A stretch of DNA of 64,000 nucleotides from Burkholderia thailandensis E264 (lineage in GTDB: Bacteria > Pseudomonadota > Gammaproteobacteria > Burkholderiales > Burkholderiaceae). This document shows positions 53,272 to 61,302 of the stretch, in pieces. The translations under genes were made by a program, and so were the position numbers. The notes beneath the pieces are model-generated. The model was not told the origin of the DNA and made no database searches. It worked only from the letters and a program-made list of their open reading frames with translations. The stretch covers positions 1,302,001 to 1,366,000 of the forward strand of contig NC_007650.1 of assembly GCF_000012365.1 (NCBI RefSeq), read 5' to 3'. Position 1 is the stretch's first letter, and every line of letters begins with the position of its first letter.

Positions 53272-53305
53272 GCCGCGCGAGCGATCGCGCGGCTTTTCTC
53301 TTTTT
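53272..53305 (+). terminator. Rho-independent terminator of the MHS operon
   Basis: GCCGCGCGA (53272-53280), a 4-base loop GCGA and TCGCGCGGC (53285-53293) form a 9-bp perfect stem followed by TTTTCTCTTTTT. It is placed 140 bases after the deacetylase stop. The rest of 53133-53587 holds no gene I can support. Confidence 0.9.
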
Positions 53306-53587
53306 GCGCCGCGCTTTCCGGCGCGGTGGTGTCGGCGGATCGCGCTGTCGCCGGCGAACGGCGGGCGACGCGCGCGATCGTTTTTGCCCGCAACAGGCAG
53401 CAGGCGGCGGGCGGCGCGCGACGGCGGCCGCGAATATGCGCCGGCGCGCGTCGCGGCGAATGCTCGGCCGCTCGACGCCGCGATCGGCGCCGCGCCGATC
53501 GCGCCGATCGCGCCGGCGCGGCGGGCCGGCCTCAGGCGTGCCGGTTTCGACGGCGGCTCGCGATCGAATGGCCGTGCGCCCGCGCGA

Positions 53588-55783
53588 TCACGACGCCGCG
53601 CGTGTCACCGCGTTCATCGCCTGCGCGCCGTTTCCCGCCGCCGCGTCGGTCGCGACGCGCCGCGGCGCGTCGCCGCCCGCCGCGCGCGCTTCCCACCAGT
53701 ATTTGCCGGCGCGCAGTTGCGGATCGCGGATCGCGAGATACGTCGTGCTCCACAACTGCGCGGCGTTCGCTTCGGTCGCGTCGGCGCTGCGCGTGCCGAA
53801 CGCCTCCGTCTGGTATTGCCCGTTCGCGTACGACCACGACCACATTTCGGTCAGGCGCATGTCCTTCGCGTTCGCGATCACCTGCCAGATCTGCTGGCGC
53901 GCCTGCGTGAGCAGCGCGCGCACGTCGCTCGGCAAATCGGTGCGCGCGAGCTGACGGTCGAGGCCCGCGACCCACATCGCCTGCTGCCACGACCAGATCA
54001 CCGTGCCGTGATACGCGGCGTTCGTGAAGCGCGGCCACAGCGCCGGGTTCGCGTACGCGGGATTCGCGATCAGCATGCCGACATCGGTCGCGAGGCCGAC
54101 CGGGAACGGGCGCATCACGTCGGTGACGATGCGCGCGAGCAGCGCCGGCGGCGGATCGCCGAACAGCAGCACGAAGCCGCCGTCCGAGTGCATGATCGGG
54201 ATCGGGTTGGCGTTCGCGTCGAGCGCGACGGCATCGAACTGCAGCGCCGTGTTCGGCACCGCGCCGGCCGGCACGCCCGCCTGCGGCGCGTACGCGGCGA
54301 GCTTCGCGCGCGCGTCGTCCGGCGTGACGGCGACCTGGAAGTAGGGCGGCGCGGCGCGCTCCCAGACATCGGCCGCCGCGCCCGCGGCCGCGAGCACGGC
54401 GCGCTGGTCGGCGCTCAGGTACGGGTCGAGCAGCCCGCGTGCGAGGAAGCTGCTCGTCGCGCGCAGCGCGGCCGGCACGAGCGCGACGTTCACGTCGTAC
54501 GGATAGACGCCGCCGCCGATGCCGTCGGTGCTGTCGCGCCAGTTGCCGACGATCTCGCCGGGACGCAGCCGGATCAGGTTCGCGGCGAGCGCCTGCTGCG
54601 CGAACGGCTGCGCGGTCTGCACCACACGCAGCAGGTTGGCGACGAAGCGGCTGCCGTTCGTCGCGCCATCGCCGCCCTTTTGCGCGAGATACGCGGCGGC
54701 GCGCGCCTGCCCGCGCGGGTCCTCGATCAGCCAGTCCTCCATGATCGGCGCGAGCATGTAGTCGCCGTCGATCATCTTGTAGTCGTAGGTCGGCGTCGGA
54801 TCGTTCGGGCGGCCGTGCCTGCGGTTGTCGATCAGCGCGAATTCGCCGATGCCTTCCTCGTGCGCGACCTTGCCGTCCGGCGACAGGCGGCTCAGCACCG
54901 AGCCGAGCCCGGCCTCGATCACGTCCGGCTGCAGAACGGGCATCAGCATGCGCACCGAGATCAGCGTGTCGCGGCCGAAGTAGGTGTCGTACTGCCACGA
55001 GCCCGCGAGCAGCTTGTCGCTGAAGCTCAGGAATTCGAACACGTTCTGGCTCTGCGGATCGGGGTTGACCGCCGACGTGAACAGACTCGCGTGCGTGATC
55101 GGCTGCAGCGGCGTTTCGCCGCTGAACGCCTCGATGCGCAGCCGCAGCGTCGGCGCGCCGGACGGCGATTGCAGCAGCAGCTTGCCGGCGCCGTCGGCGG
55201 CGATCGCGCCGCCGTCGATCACCGTGACGCGCAGTGCGTAGCCCGGCGCGTCGTCGATGCGATTGCGCTGCCAGAGCGCGACGTTGCCCGACACGGACGG
55301 CTGCACGACGATGTCGGACGGCACGCTTGCGCCGCCGTTGTAATCGCGCAGGAAGCGCACGGAACTCAGCAGCGCCTGCCGGATCGACAGGTTGCTCACG
55401 TCGGCCGACACGTCGACGCCGATGCCGTACAGCGTGCGGCCCGACGCGTCCTGCGTGGTGGCGGGCGCGATCGGCGTGTCCTGGCTCCAGTTGACGGGCT
55501 GCGGCGTGTCGTCGAACCAGAGGCCCGTGCCGCTGTTGCCGGCCGGAAACACGACGAGCAGGCGCGGTTTCGCCGACGAGCGCATCAGCAGATGCGCGGC
55601 GATCTTGTCCCGCCGATAGAACGCGTTGATCTGCCCGCCGCGGTCGAGCCGGAACGCGAGCGCGGACGCGGGCGGATCGCCGCCGCCCGAAATGTCGTCG
55701 TGATCGGAACAGCTCGCGAGAAAGGCAATGAAAAAGGCGAACAAATAACTGAAGACTTTCCTCGTATCAAGACGCGGCTTCAT
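53588..55783 (-). CDS. Large lipoprotein, possible six-hairpin glycosidase-like
   Basis: A 731-residue lipoprotein. The signal ends in a lipobox (FLASC), with Cys25 as the lipidated residue and Ser-Asp following. The middle part has SWQYDTYFGRDTLISVRMLM, EEGIGEFALIDNRRHG, TYDYKMIDGDYMLAPIMEDW and GNWRDSTDGIGGGVYPYDVN. Such Trp/Tyr/Asp-rich blocks are like those of (alpha/alpha)6 six-hairpin glycosidases and debranching enzymes. I do not recognise an exact family. ATG 55783 is preceded by GGAGGAGAT. It appears monocistronic and convergent to the deacetylase operon. A role in cell-surface or scavenged polysaccharide is inferred. Confidence 0.72.
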   Translation of the reverse strand: MKPRLDTRKVFSYLFAFFIAFLASCSDHDDISGGGDPPASALAFRLDRGGQINAFYRRDKIAAHLLMRSSAKPRLLVVFPAGNSGTGLWFDDTPQPVNWSQDTPIAPATTQDASGRTLYGIGVDVSADVSNLSIRQALLSSVRFLRDYNGGASVPSDIVVQPSVSGNVALWQRNRIDDAPGYALRVTVIDGGAIAADGAGKLLLQSPSGAPTLRLRIEAFSGETPLQPITHASLFTSAVNPDPQSQNVFEFLSFSDKLLAGSWQYDTYFGRDTLISVRMLMPVLQPDVIEAGLGSVLSRLSPDGKVAHEEGIGEFALIDNRRHGRPNDPTPTYDYKMIDGDYMLAPIMEDWLIEDPRGQARAAAYLAQKGGDGATNGSRFVANLLRVVQTAQPFAQQALAANLIRLRPGEIVGNWRDSTDGIGGGVYPYDVNVALVPAALRATSSFLARGLLDPYLSADQRAVLAAAGAAADVWERAAPPYFQVAVTPDDARAKLAAYAPQAGVPAGAVPNTALQFDAVALDANANPIPIMHSDGGFVLLFGDPPPALLARIVTDVMRPFPVGLATDVGMLIANPAYANPALWPRFTNAAYHGTVIWSWQQAMWVAGLDRQLARTDLPSDVRALLTQARQQIWQVIANAKDMRLTEMWSWSYANGQYQTEAFGTRSADATEANAAQLWSTTYLAIRDPQLRAGKYWWEARAAGGDAPRRVATDAAAGNGAQAMNAVTRAAS

Positions 55784-56404
55784 ATCTCCTCCATTTGCTC
55801 GTGGGCAAGGGAAATGGTGTCGATGGGCCCGATGAACGGACGTCGCCCGATGGGCGAAAGCACTGCCGAATGACGCTTGAATCGGGATGCTCGTGCGAGA
55901 CGGCCGGATGCTCGCGGGGGTGATGCGGATGGCGTGCCGACGTGGCGACGTGCGGTTGCCGTGCGCGCGTCGCGCGCGTAGCCGGAGCCGCCCGGGCCGG
56001 CGGGCCGCTGCTGCGGCCGACGGGCGCGAGCCGGGCGGCAGAGGCGGACGTGGCGCGGCGCGCCGATGCGCGCGGCGCCGGCCGAGTGCGACGCGAGCCA
56101 GCCGCGCCTCGGCGAAAACACATGGACTTCGGCTACGTCGCGTGCTGCGCGCTCGCATCCACACGAAGGCGTGGTTCGTCAGCACGACTGCATGCTAAAC
56201 CATTCGTCGCGGGATTGGGGCGCGAATAAGCAGTGCTGTTGGCGTCTTCAATGTATCGAGTTGTTAATGATTCAAATGGACGCGCATTAAAAAAGCAGAA
56301 TTCGGTAATCGATTCCGTTTAATTCACGTAGCAGAAAAAACGTCGATTTCGCGATTGGCGGATTTCGGTGCGGGCGCGTCGCGCGACCCGCGCGGCGCAC
56401 CGCG
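55784..56404. other. Intergenic region, A/T-rich in its second half
   Basis: About 620 bases between the lipoprotein start and the nasS stop. No credible gene is present. The stretch 56160-56350 is distinctly A/T-rich with poly-A runs and may include an old promoter or a terminator of the nas operon, but I cannot define either. Confidence 0.4.
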
Positions 56405-57466
56405 TCAATCGGCTCGCCGGGCCCCCGCGAGCGCGACCGCTTCGTCATAAATCGCCGTCTGCGCGACGCCGGTCGCGATCGCCGCATCGTCGACGTCGCC
56501 GCTCAACATCCCCCAGCGCCGATACTGCGACAGGAACCACAGGCCGTCGCTCGCCGCCGGCCGGTTCGCCGTGCCGTGCGCGTAGAAGCGGATCGGTGCG
56601 GGCGGCTGCGCGAACGGCCCGGCGCCGTAGTCGCCGAGCAGCCGCGGCGCGATCTGCTCGAGCGGCACGCCGATCGCGTCCGGTTCCGCCAGCCATTGGG
56701 CCGCCCGCATCCGATGCGCCGGATCGTCGAGCCATGCGCAAGCGTCGAGCAGCGTGCGCACGAGCAGCCGCGCGGCATTCGGATACAGCGCGACGAATTC
56801 GCGCCGGCACGCGAGCGCCTTCTCCGGATGATCGCGCCACACTTCGCTCGTCGTCGCGACCGTGCGGCCCGCGCCGCGCGCCTGCGCGACCGCGTTCCAC
56901 GGCTCGCCGACGCACAGCCCGTCGAGCTCGCCCGCCGCGAGCGCGCCCACCATCTCCGGCGGCGGAATCACGACGCTGCGAACGTCGCGCAGCGGATCGA
57001 CGCCGTGCGACGCGAGCCAGTGATACAGCCACATCGCGTGCGTGCCGGTCGGGAAGGTCTGCGCGAACACGGGGCGCCGGCCGAGCGTCGCGAGCGCGGC
57101 CTTCAGGTCGCCCGACGCGCGATACGCGTCGGCGAGCCGGTTCGAGAACGTGATCGCCTGGCCGTTGCGGTTCAGCACCATCGGCACCGCCAGGTCGGCG
57201 CGCGGCCCGCCGATGCCGAGCTGCACGCCGTAGACGAGCCCATACAGCGCATGCGCTGCGTCGAGTTCGCCCGACAGCAGCTTGTCGCGGATGCTCGCCC
57301 ACGACGGCTGCCGGCACAGCTCGAGCGTGAGGCCGTAGCGTTCGCCGAGTTCGAGCCGCTTCGCCGCGATGAGCGGCGCGGCATCGCTCAGCGCGACGAA
57401 GCCGATGCGCAGGCGGCCGCGTTCCGGCGCGTCCGGAGCCGTTTGGTTGATGCGCGCTGTGTCCAT
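56405..57466 (-). CDS. nasS: Nitrate-binding regulator NasS (NrtA/CmpA-like)
   Basis: A 353-residue protein of the NrtA/CmpA substrate-binding family: LRIGFVALSDAAPLIAAKRL, SWASIRDKLLSGELDAAHAL, FPTGTHAMWLYHWLASHGVD and VGALAAGELDGLCVGEPWN. It has no signal peptide, which marks it as the cytosolic sensor NasS and not a transporter component. In the family, NasS holds NasT when nitrate is absent and releases it when nitrate binds. The gene is 17 bases after nasT in the cobA-nasT-nasS operon. ATG 57466 is taken from the family length. Confidence 0.9.
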   Translation of the reverse strand: MDTARINQTAPDAPERGRLRIGFVALSDAAPLIAAKRLELGERYGLTLELCRQPSWASIRDKLLSGELDAAHALYGLVYGVQLGIGGPRADLAVPMVLNRNGQAITFSNRLADAYRASGDLKAALATLGRRPVFAQTFPTGTHAMWLYHWLASHGVDPLRDVRSVVIPPPEMVGALAAGELDGLCVGEPWNAVAQARGAGRTVATTSEVWRDHPEKALACRREFVALYPNAARLLVRTLLDACAWLDDPAHRMRAAQWLAEPDAIGVPLEQIAPRLLGDYGAGPFAQPPAPIRFYAHGTANRPAASDGLWFLSQYRRWGMLSGDVDDAAIATGVAQTAIYDEAVALAGARRAD

Positions 57467-57483
57467 GCTGGATGCACCTTCGG

Positions 57484-58080
57484 TCAAGATTGCGAGTGCG
57501 CCGCGAGCAGCCGGCGGGCCGCCTCGACGATCCGGATGCCCTGATCCATCGCGCTGCGTCGCAGCGCCGCGTACGCGTCCTGCTCGGACAGCTTGCGGCG
57601 GTCCATCAGCATGCGCTTCGCGCGGTCGATCAGCTTGCGATCCGCGAGCTCGCGCTCGACGTCGGCGAGCCGCTTGCGCAGTTGCTCGTCGTGCGAGAAG
57701 CGCGCGAGCGCGACTTCGAGAATCGGCGCGAGCCGCTCGGCGGACAGCCCTTCGATCAGATACGCGCTCACGCCCGCGCCGACCGCCGCGCGGATCAGCT
57801 GCTGGTTCGCGTCGTGGCTGAACATCAGCACGGGGCGCGGCGCGGTCGCGTTCATCACCGCGAGCTGCTCGAGCGTGTCGCGCGACGGCGATTCGGTGTC
57901 GATGATCACGACGTCCGGGCGCTGCTCCTCGACGGCCGCGGGCAGCCGCGCGGGCGTCGCGACCGCGTCGAGCATCTCGTAGCCGAGGCGCGCGAGCGTG
58001 TCGCGCAGCTCGCCGAGCGGCTTGTCGGTGTCGGTGACGAGCAGCACGCGCAGCCGGGAGGAAGGATCGGTCGATTCCAT
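57484..58080 (-). CDS. nasT: ANTAR-domain antitermination regulator NasT
   Basis: A 198-residue RNA-binding response-regulator-like protein. The receiver-like part (RVLLVTDTDKPLGELRDTLA, DVVIIDTESPSRDTLEQLAV) is followed by a coiled linker and the C-terminal ANTAR domain (DRKLIDRAKRMLMDRRKLSE, EQDAYAALRRSAMDQGIRIV). NasT binds hairpins in leader RNA and prevents termination when NasS releases it. Its likely targets are the terminators at 59112-59172 and 59868-59927. It lies between cobA and nasS on the minus strand. Confidence 0.93.
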   Translation of the reverse strand: MESTDPSSRLRVLLVTDTDKPLGELRDTLARLGYEMLDAVATPARLPAAVEEQRPDVVIIDTESPSRDTLEQLAVMNATAPRPVLMFSHDANQQLIRAAVGAGVSAYLIEGLSAERLAPILEVALARFSHDEQLRKRLADVERELADRKLIDRAKRMLMDRRKLSEQDAYAALRRSAMDQGIRIVEAARRLLAAHSQS

Positions 58081-58182
58081 GTGTCGGACGAAAAGAGGCG
58101 GGCGCGCCGCGGCGGCGCCCGCCCATGCTTGTGTGTTGACTACACGATACGCGCGCGGCGCGAAACCGCCCGCACTCGCGGC

Positions 58183-59058
58183 TCAGGCCGCGCGGGAGAC
58201 CGGCGGGCAAGCGGGCGCGCGCGCGCCGTGCGCGCGGTGTGTGCCGTTTGCGCGGCTTGTGCGGTTTGCGCCGTGCGCGCCGTCCAAACCGTCCGAACCG
58301 TCGGGCGTCGTCGCGTCCCGCGCCTCGCAAGCGTCGCCGATCGCGAGCGCTTCGCCGATCGCGCGGCCGACCAAGATCACGGCCGGGCTGCCGAGCCCCG
58401 CTTCGGACGCGCCCGCCGCGAGACGGCCGAGCGTGCCGGTCCAGCGCCGCTCGGCCGGCGCGCCGGCCCATTGCACGACGGCGGCGGGCGTCGCGGCATC
58501 GAGCGCCGAGAGCAGGCCCGCCGCGATCCGCTCGATGCGGCTCATCCCCATGTAGATCGCGAGCGTCGTGCCGGTCGCGGCGAGGCTCGCCCAGTCCGGT
58601 TCGCCGTGGTCCTGCCGGTGCGCGGTGACGAACGTCACGCCCGGGCAGTGTTCGCGATGCGTGAGCGACACGCCGAGGCCCGCCGCGGCCGCGAATCCCG
58701 ACGAGATCCCGTTGACGATCTCGACCGGCACGCGCGCCGCGCGCAACGCGCCGAGCTCCTCGCCCGCGCGGCCGAACAGCAGCACGTCGCCGCCCTTGAC
58801 GCGCACGACGTGCGCGCCGCGCAGCGCGTAGCGGCACATCAACCGCTCGATGAACGCCTGCGGCGTCGAGCGGCAGCCGCCGCGCTTGCCGACGCGGATC
58901 ACGCGCGCTTGCGGCGCGAGCGCGACGATGTCCGGATTGACGAGGTCGTCGAGCAGCAGCACGTCGGCGGCCGCGAGCGCCTTCGCCGCCTTCAGCGTCA
59001 GCAGGTCCAGATCGCCGGGGCCGGCGCCGAGCAGCGTGACTTTGCCCATCGTGTTCAT
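58183..59058 (-). CDS. cobA: Uroporphyrinogen-III C-methyltransferase (SUMT)
   Basis: A SAM-dependent enzyme that makes precorrin-2, the precursor of siroheme needed by nitrite reductase. The 291-residue sequence has VTLLGAGPGDLDLLTLKAAK, VRVGKRGG, VRVKGGDVLLFGRAGEEL, PGVTFVTAHRQDHG and ATLA-type TLAIYMGMSRIERIAAGL blocks. The C-terminal ~45 residues beyond the fold (DGLDGAHGANRTSRANGT onward) come from short imperfect DNA repeats around 58200-58290 and look like low-complexity growth. ATG 59046 is an alternative start. It heads the minus-strand operon that includes nasT and nasS, 102 bases upstream of nasT. Confidence 0.93.
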   Translation of the reverse strand: MNTMGKVTLLGAGPGDLDLLTLKAAKALAAADVLLLDDLVNPDIVALAPQARVIRVGKRGGCRSTPQAFIERLMCRYALRGAHVVRVKGGDVLLFGRAGEELGALRAARVPVEIVNGISSGFAAAAGLGVSLTHREHCPGVTFVTAHRQDHGEPDWASLAATGTTLAIYMGMSRIERIAAGLLSALDAATPAAVVQWAGAPAERRWTGTLGRLAAGASEAGLGSPAVILVGRAIGEALAIGDACEARDATTPDGSDGLDGAHGANRTSRANGTHRAHGARAPACPPVSRAA

Positions 59059-59111
59059 CTTCGTATCCCTCTACCGTGCGCGCGGCGCGTTCGGGGCGAA
59101 TGCGCTTCGCC

Positions 59112-59172
59112 AAAAAAGGACGGCGTCCTGCGCATCCGGTCGGCGAGGCGGCCGGATGCGCGGGACACCGTT
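59112..59172 (-). terminator. Leader terminator upstream of cobA-nasT-nasS
   Basis: On the minus strand a long hairpin runs from 59172 to about 59120, pairing GTGTCCCGCGCATCCGG with CCGGATGCGCAGGACGC, followed by CCTTTTTT (59119-59112). It is between the sigma-54-like promoter and cobA, so it must be overridden for expression. Core sequences CGCATCCGG and CGCAGGACGCCGT are shared with the plus-strand leader at 59868. Confidence 0.8.
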
Positions 59173-59259
59173 GTCCAGATGGACCGTCCGCTGGCGGGCG
59201 GTCCGAAAGAAGTCTTGCGATGCGCCACCGGCGCCGTTGCCGATGACGTCATGCGTCGA

Positions 59260-59274
59260 GCAATATCCGGGCCA
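59260..59274 (-). promoter_or_regulatory. Sigma-54-like promoter of cobA-nasT-nasS
   Basis: Read on the minus strand, TGGCCCGGATATTGC matches the -24/-12 consensus TGGCACG-N4-TTGC with one mismatch. Transcription would begin near 59248, about 75 bases before the leader terminator. Confidence 0.55.
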
Positions 59275-59772
59275 GCGTCGGTCGCCCGCTCGGGGAAGCG
59301 GGGCGACGGCTTGCACGCGCCGTGTCGCACGGGGCGGCGGCGACGCAGCCGCGCATCGTGCGCGCGCCGGCCCCGGCCCCGGCGGGCGATCGGGCCGCCG
59401 ATGGCGTGCGCGTGGCGCGCCTGGCTCGCCGCGCCGCCTTGCGTGCCGCGCCGCCGCGTCGGCTCGGGCGCGGCGCGCGCCAAGCGCCAAGCGCGTCCGC
59501 GTCACGCGCTCGTGTCATGCGCTGGTGTCGCGCAAACACGGCGACGCACAGGCCCGCGCCGCGCGTGAGCCCGGACGCGCGCCGTCGCGATCGATGCGCG
59601 GCGCGCGTCCCGGCGCCTGTCGTCGCGCGGGCGCCGCGCGGGCCTGTCGCACGCGCACAGTGCTGCATCGCACCAGAACTGTGCTTCGCTGCCTCATCGC
59701 GCATCGTCGGTGCGCGGCGCGAAATCGGTGCAATCGGGCGCAATCCCATGCCGCGTCTCGCTTTGTGACGGT

Positions 59773-59787
59773 TGGCACGGCACTTGC
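59773..59787 (+). promoter_or_regulatory. Sigma-54 promoter of narK-nirBD
   Basis: TGGCACGGCACTTGC is a perfect match to the -24/-12 consensus TGGCACG-N4-TTGC. Transcription would begin near 59799. This fits nitrogen control through NtrC, though no enhancer site could be identified by eye. Confidence 0.75.
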
Positions 59788-59867
59788 CTAGCGATCGACA
59801 GGCGACTCAACGACGATTCGCTTCGCAGCACCGAATACCGATCCGCCCGGCAACGGGCTTCCTGGGC

Positions 59868-59927
59868 AACGGCGTCCTACGCATCCGGTCACTCGAGACC
59901 GGGTTCGCAGGACGCCGTTTTCGTTTG
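59868..59927 (+). terminator. Leader terminator upstream of narK-nirBD
   Basis: AACGGCGTCCTACGCATCC (from 59868) pairs with the segment ending CGCAGGACGCCGTT at 59919, a stem of about 23 positions with a few mismatches, followed by TTCGTTT. A smaller hairpin, GCCCG-GCAA-CGGGC (59845-59858), precedes it. The structure lies inside the leader RNA, about 70 bases from the predicted transcript start, as expected for NasT-controlled antitermination. Confidence 0.8.
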
Positions 59928-59941
59928 GTGAGACCACTCCG

Positions 59942-61267
59942 ATGTCCGATAAAGCCACCCGCATCGATCTTCTCGACTGGCGCACCCCGCCGATGCGCGC
60001 GTTCCATCTGACGTGGATCGCGTTCTTCGTGTGTTTCTTCGCGTGGTTCGCGTGCGCGCCGCTGATGCCGCTGATCGCCCGCGAATTCAGGCTGAGCGCC
60101 GACCAGGTCGCGAACGTCAACATCGCCGCCGTCGCGGCGACGATCGCGGTGCGGCTCGTCGTCGGTCCGCTGTGCGACCGCTTCGGCCCGCGCCGCGTCT
60201 ATGCGGGCCTGCTCGCGCTCGGCGCGATCCCGGTGTTCGCGGTGACGTTCTCGCACGACTACCCGACGTTCCTGCTGTGCCGGCTCGGCATCGGGGCGAT
60301 CGGCGCGAGCTTCGTGATCACGCAGTACCACACGTCGGTGATGTTCGCGCCGAACGTCGTCGGCACCGCGAACGCGGCGGCGGCCGGCTGGGGCAACGCG
60401 GGCGCGGGCGCCGCGCAGGCGGCGATGCCGCTGCTGGCGGCCGCCGCGCTGCTGCTCGGGCTGCCCGACGCGTGCGCGTGGCGCGCCGCGCTCGCGGTGC
60501 CGGGCGTCGCGATGCTCGTGATGGCGATCGTCTACTGGCGCGGCACGCAGGATTGCCCGCAGGGCGATTTCGTCGCGCTGCGTGCGCGCGGCGTGACGGT
60601 CGACAGCGGCAAGAAGGGCGGCTTCGCGAGCTTCGCCGCCGCGTGCGCGAACTACCGCGTGTGGATGCTGTTCGTCACGTACGGCGCGTGCTTCGGCGTC
60701 GAAGTGTTCATGCACAACATCGCCGCGCTCTATTACGTCAATCACTTCCAGCTGTCGCTGAAGGATGCGGGCCTTGCCGCCGGCATCTTCGGCCTGCTCG
60801 CGCTCTTCGCGCGCGCGCTCGGCGGCTGGCTGTCGGACCGCGTCGCCGCGCGCCGCGGGCTCGACGTGCGCGCGACGCTGCTGTTCGCGCTGATCGTCGG
60901 CGAAGGCCTCGGGCTGCTGTGGTTCGCGCACGCGGGCAGCGTGCCGGTGGCCGTCGTCGCGATGGTCGCGTTCGGTCTGTTCACGCATATGGCGTGCGGC
61001 GCGACCTACGCGCTCGTGCCGTTCATCGATCGCCGCGCGCTGGGCGGCGTCGCGGGGATCATCGGCGCGGGCGGCAACGTCGGCGCGGTCGCGGCCGGCT
61101 TCCTGATGAAGGGCGTCGGCGATATCGAACAAACGCTCACGCTGCTAGGCCTATTCGTCACCGTTTCGGCGTTTTGCGCGCTCGCGGTACGGTTCAGCGC
61201 CGAGCACAAGGCGCGCGAGGCGGCGCTGCGCGAGCGCGCGCTCGCCGCGAACGGCTTCACGCATTAA
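59942..61267 (+). CDS. narK: Nitrate/nitrite transporter, NarK/NNP family
   Basis: A 441-residue MFS transporter importing nitrate (or exporting nitrite). The nitrate-signature segments AAAAGWGNAGAGAAQA and GAGGNVGAVAAGFLMKG are the two glycine-rich NNP motifs, and RLVVGPLCDRFGPRRVY is the loop 2-3 motif. ATG 59942 lies 15 bases after the leader T-run, with no strong Shine-Dalgarno sequence. It is the first gene of the narK-nirB-nirD operon, so assimilatory uptake is the expected role. Near the 3' end CGAACGGCTTCACG is directly repeated across the stop codon. Confidence 0.93.
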   Translation: MSDKATRIDLLDWRTPPMRAFHLTWIAFFVCFFAWFACAPLMPLIAREFRLSADQVANVNIAAVAATIAVRLVVGPLCDRFGPRRVYAGLLALGAIPVFAVTFSHDYPTFLLCRLGIGAIGASFVITQYHTSVMFAPNVVGTANAAAAGWGNAGAGAAQAAMPLLAAAALLLGLPDACAWRAALAVPGVAMLVMAIVYWRGTQDCPQGDFVALRARGVTVDSGKKGGFASFAAACANYRVWMLFVTYGACFGVEVFMHNIAALYYVNHFQLSLKDAGLAAGIFGLLALFARALGGWLSDRVAARRGLDVRATLLFALIVGEGLGLLWFAHAGSVPVAVVAMVAFGLFTHMACGATYALVPFIDRRALGGVAGIIGAGGNVGAVAAGFLMKGVGDIEQTLTLLGLFVTVSAFCALAVRFSAEHKAREAALRERALAANGFTH

Positions 61268-61302
61268 CGAACGGCTTCACGAATCAACAGAGGGCATCCA
61301 TC

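Noticed and set aside
59799..59867. Canonical ANTAR double hairpin with conserved hexaloops in the narK leader
   Set aside because: I could find a short GC hairpin with a GCAA loop but not two hexaloops of the usual pattern, so I do not claim the motif.
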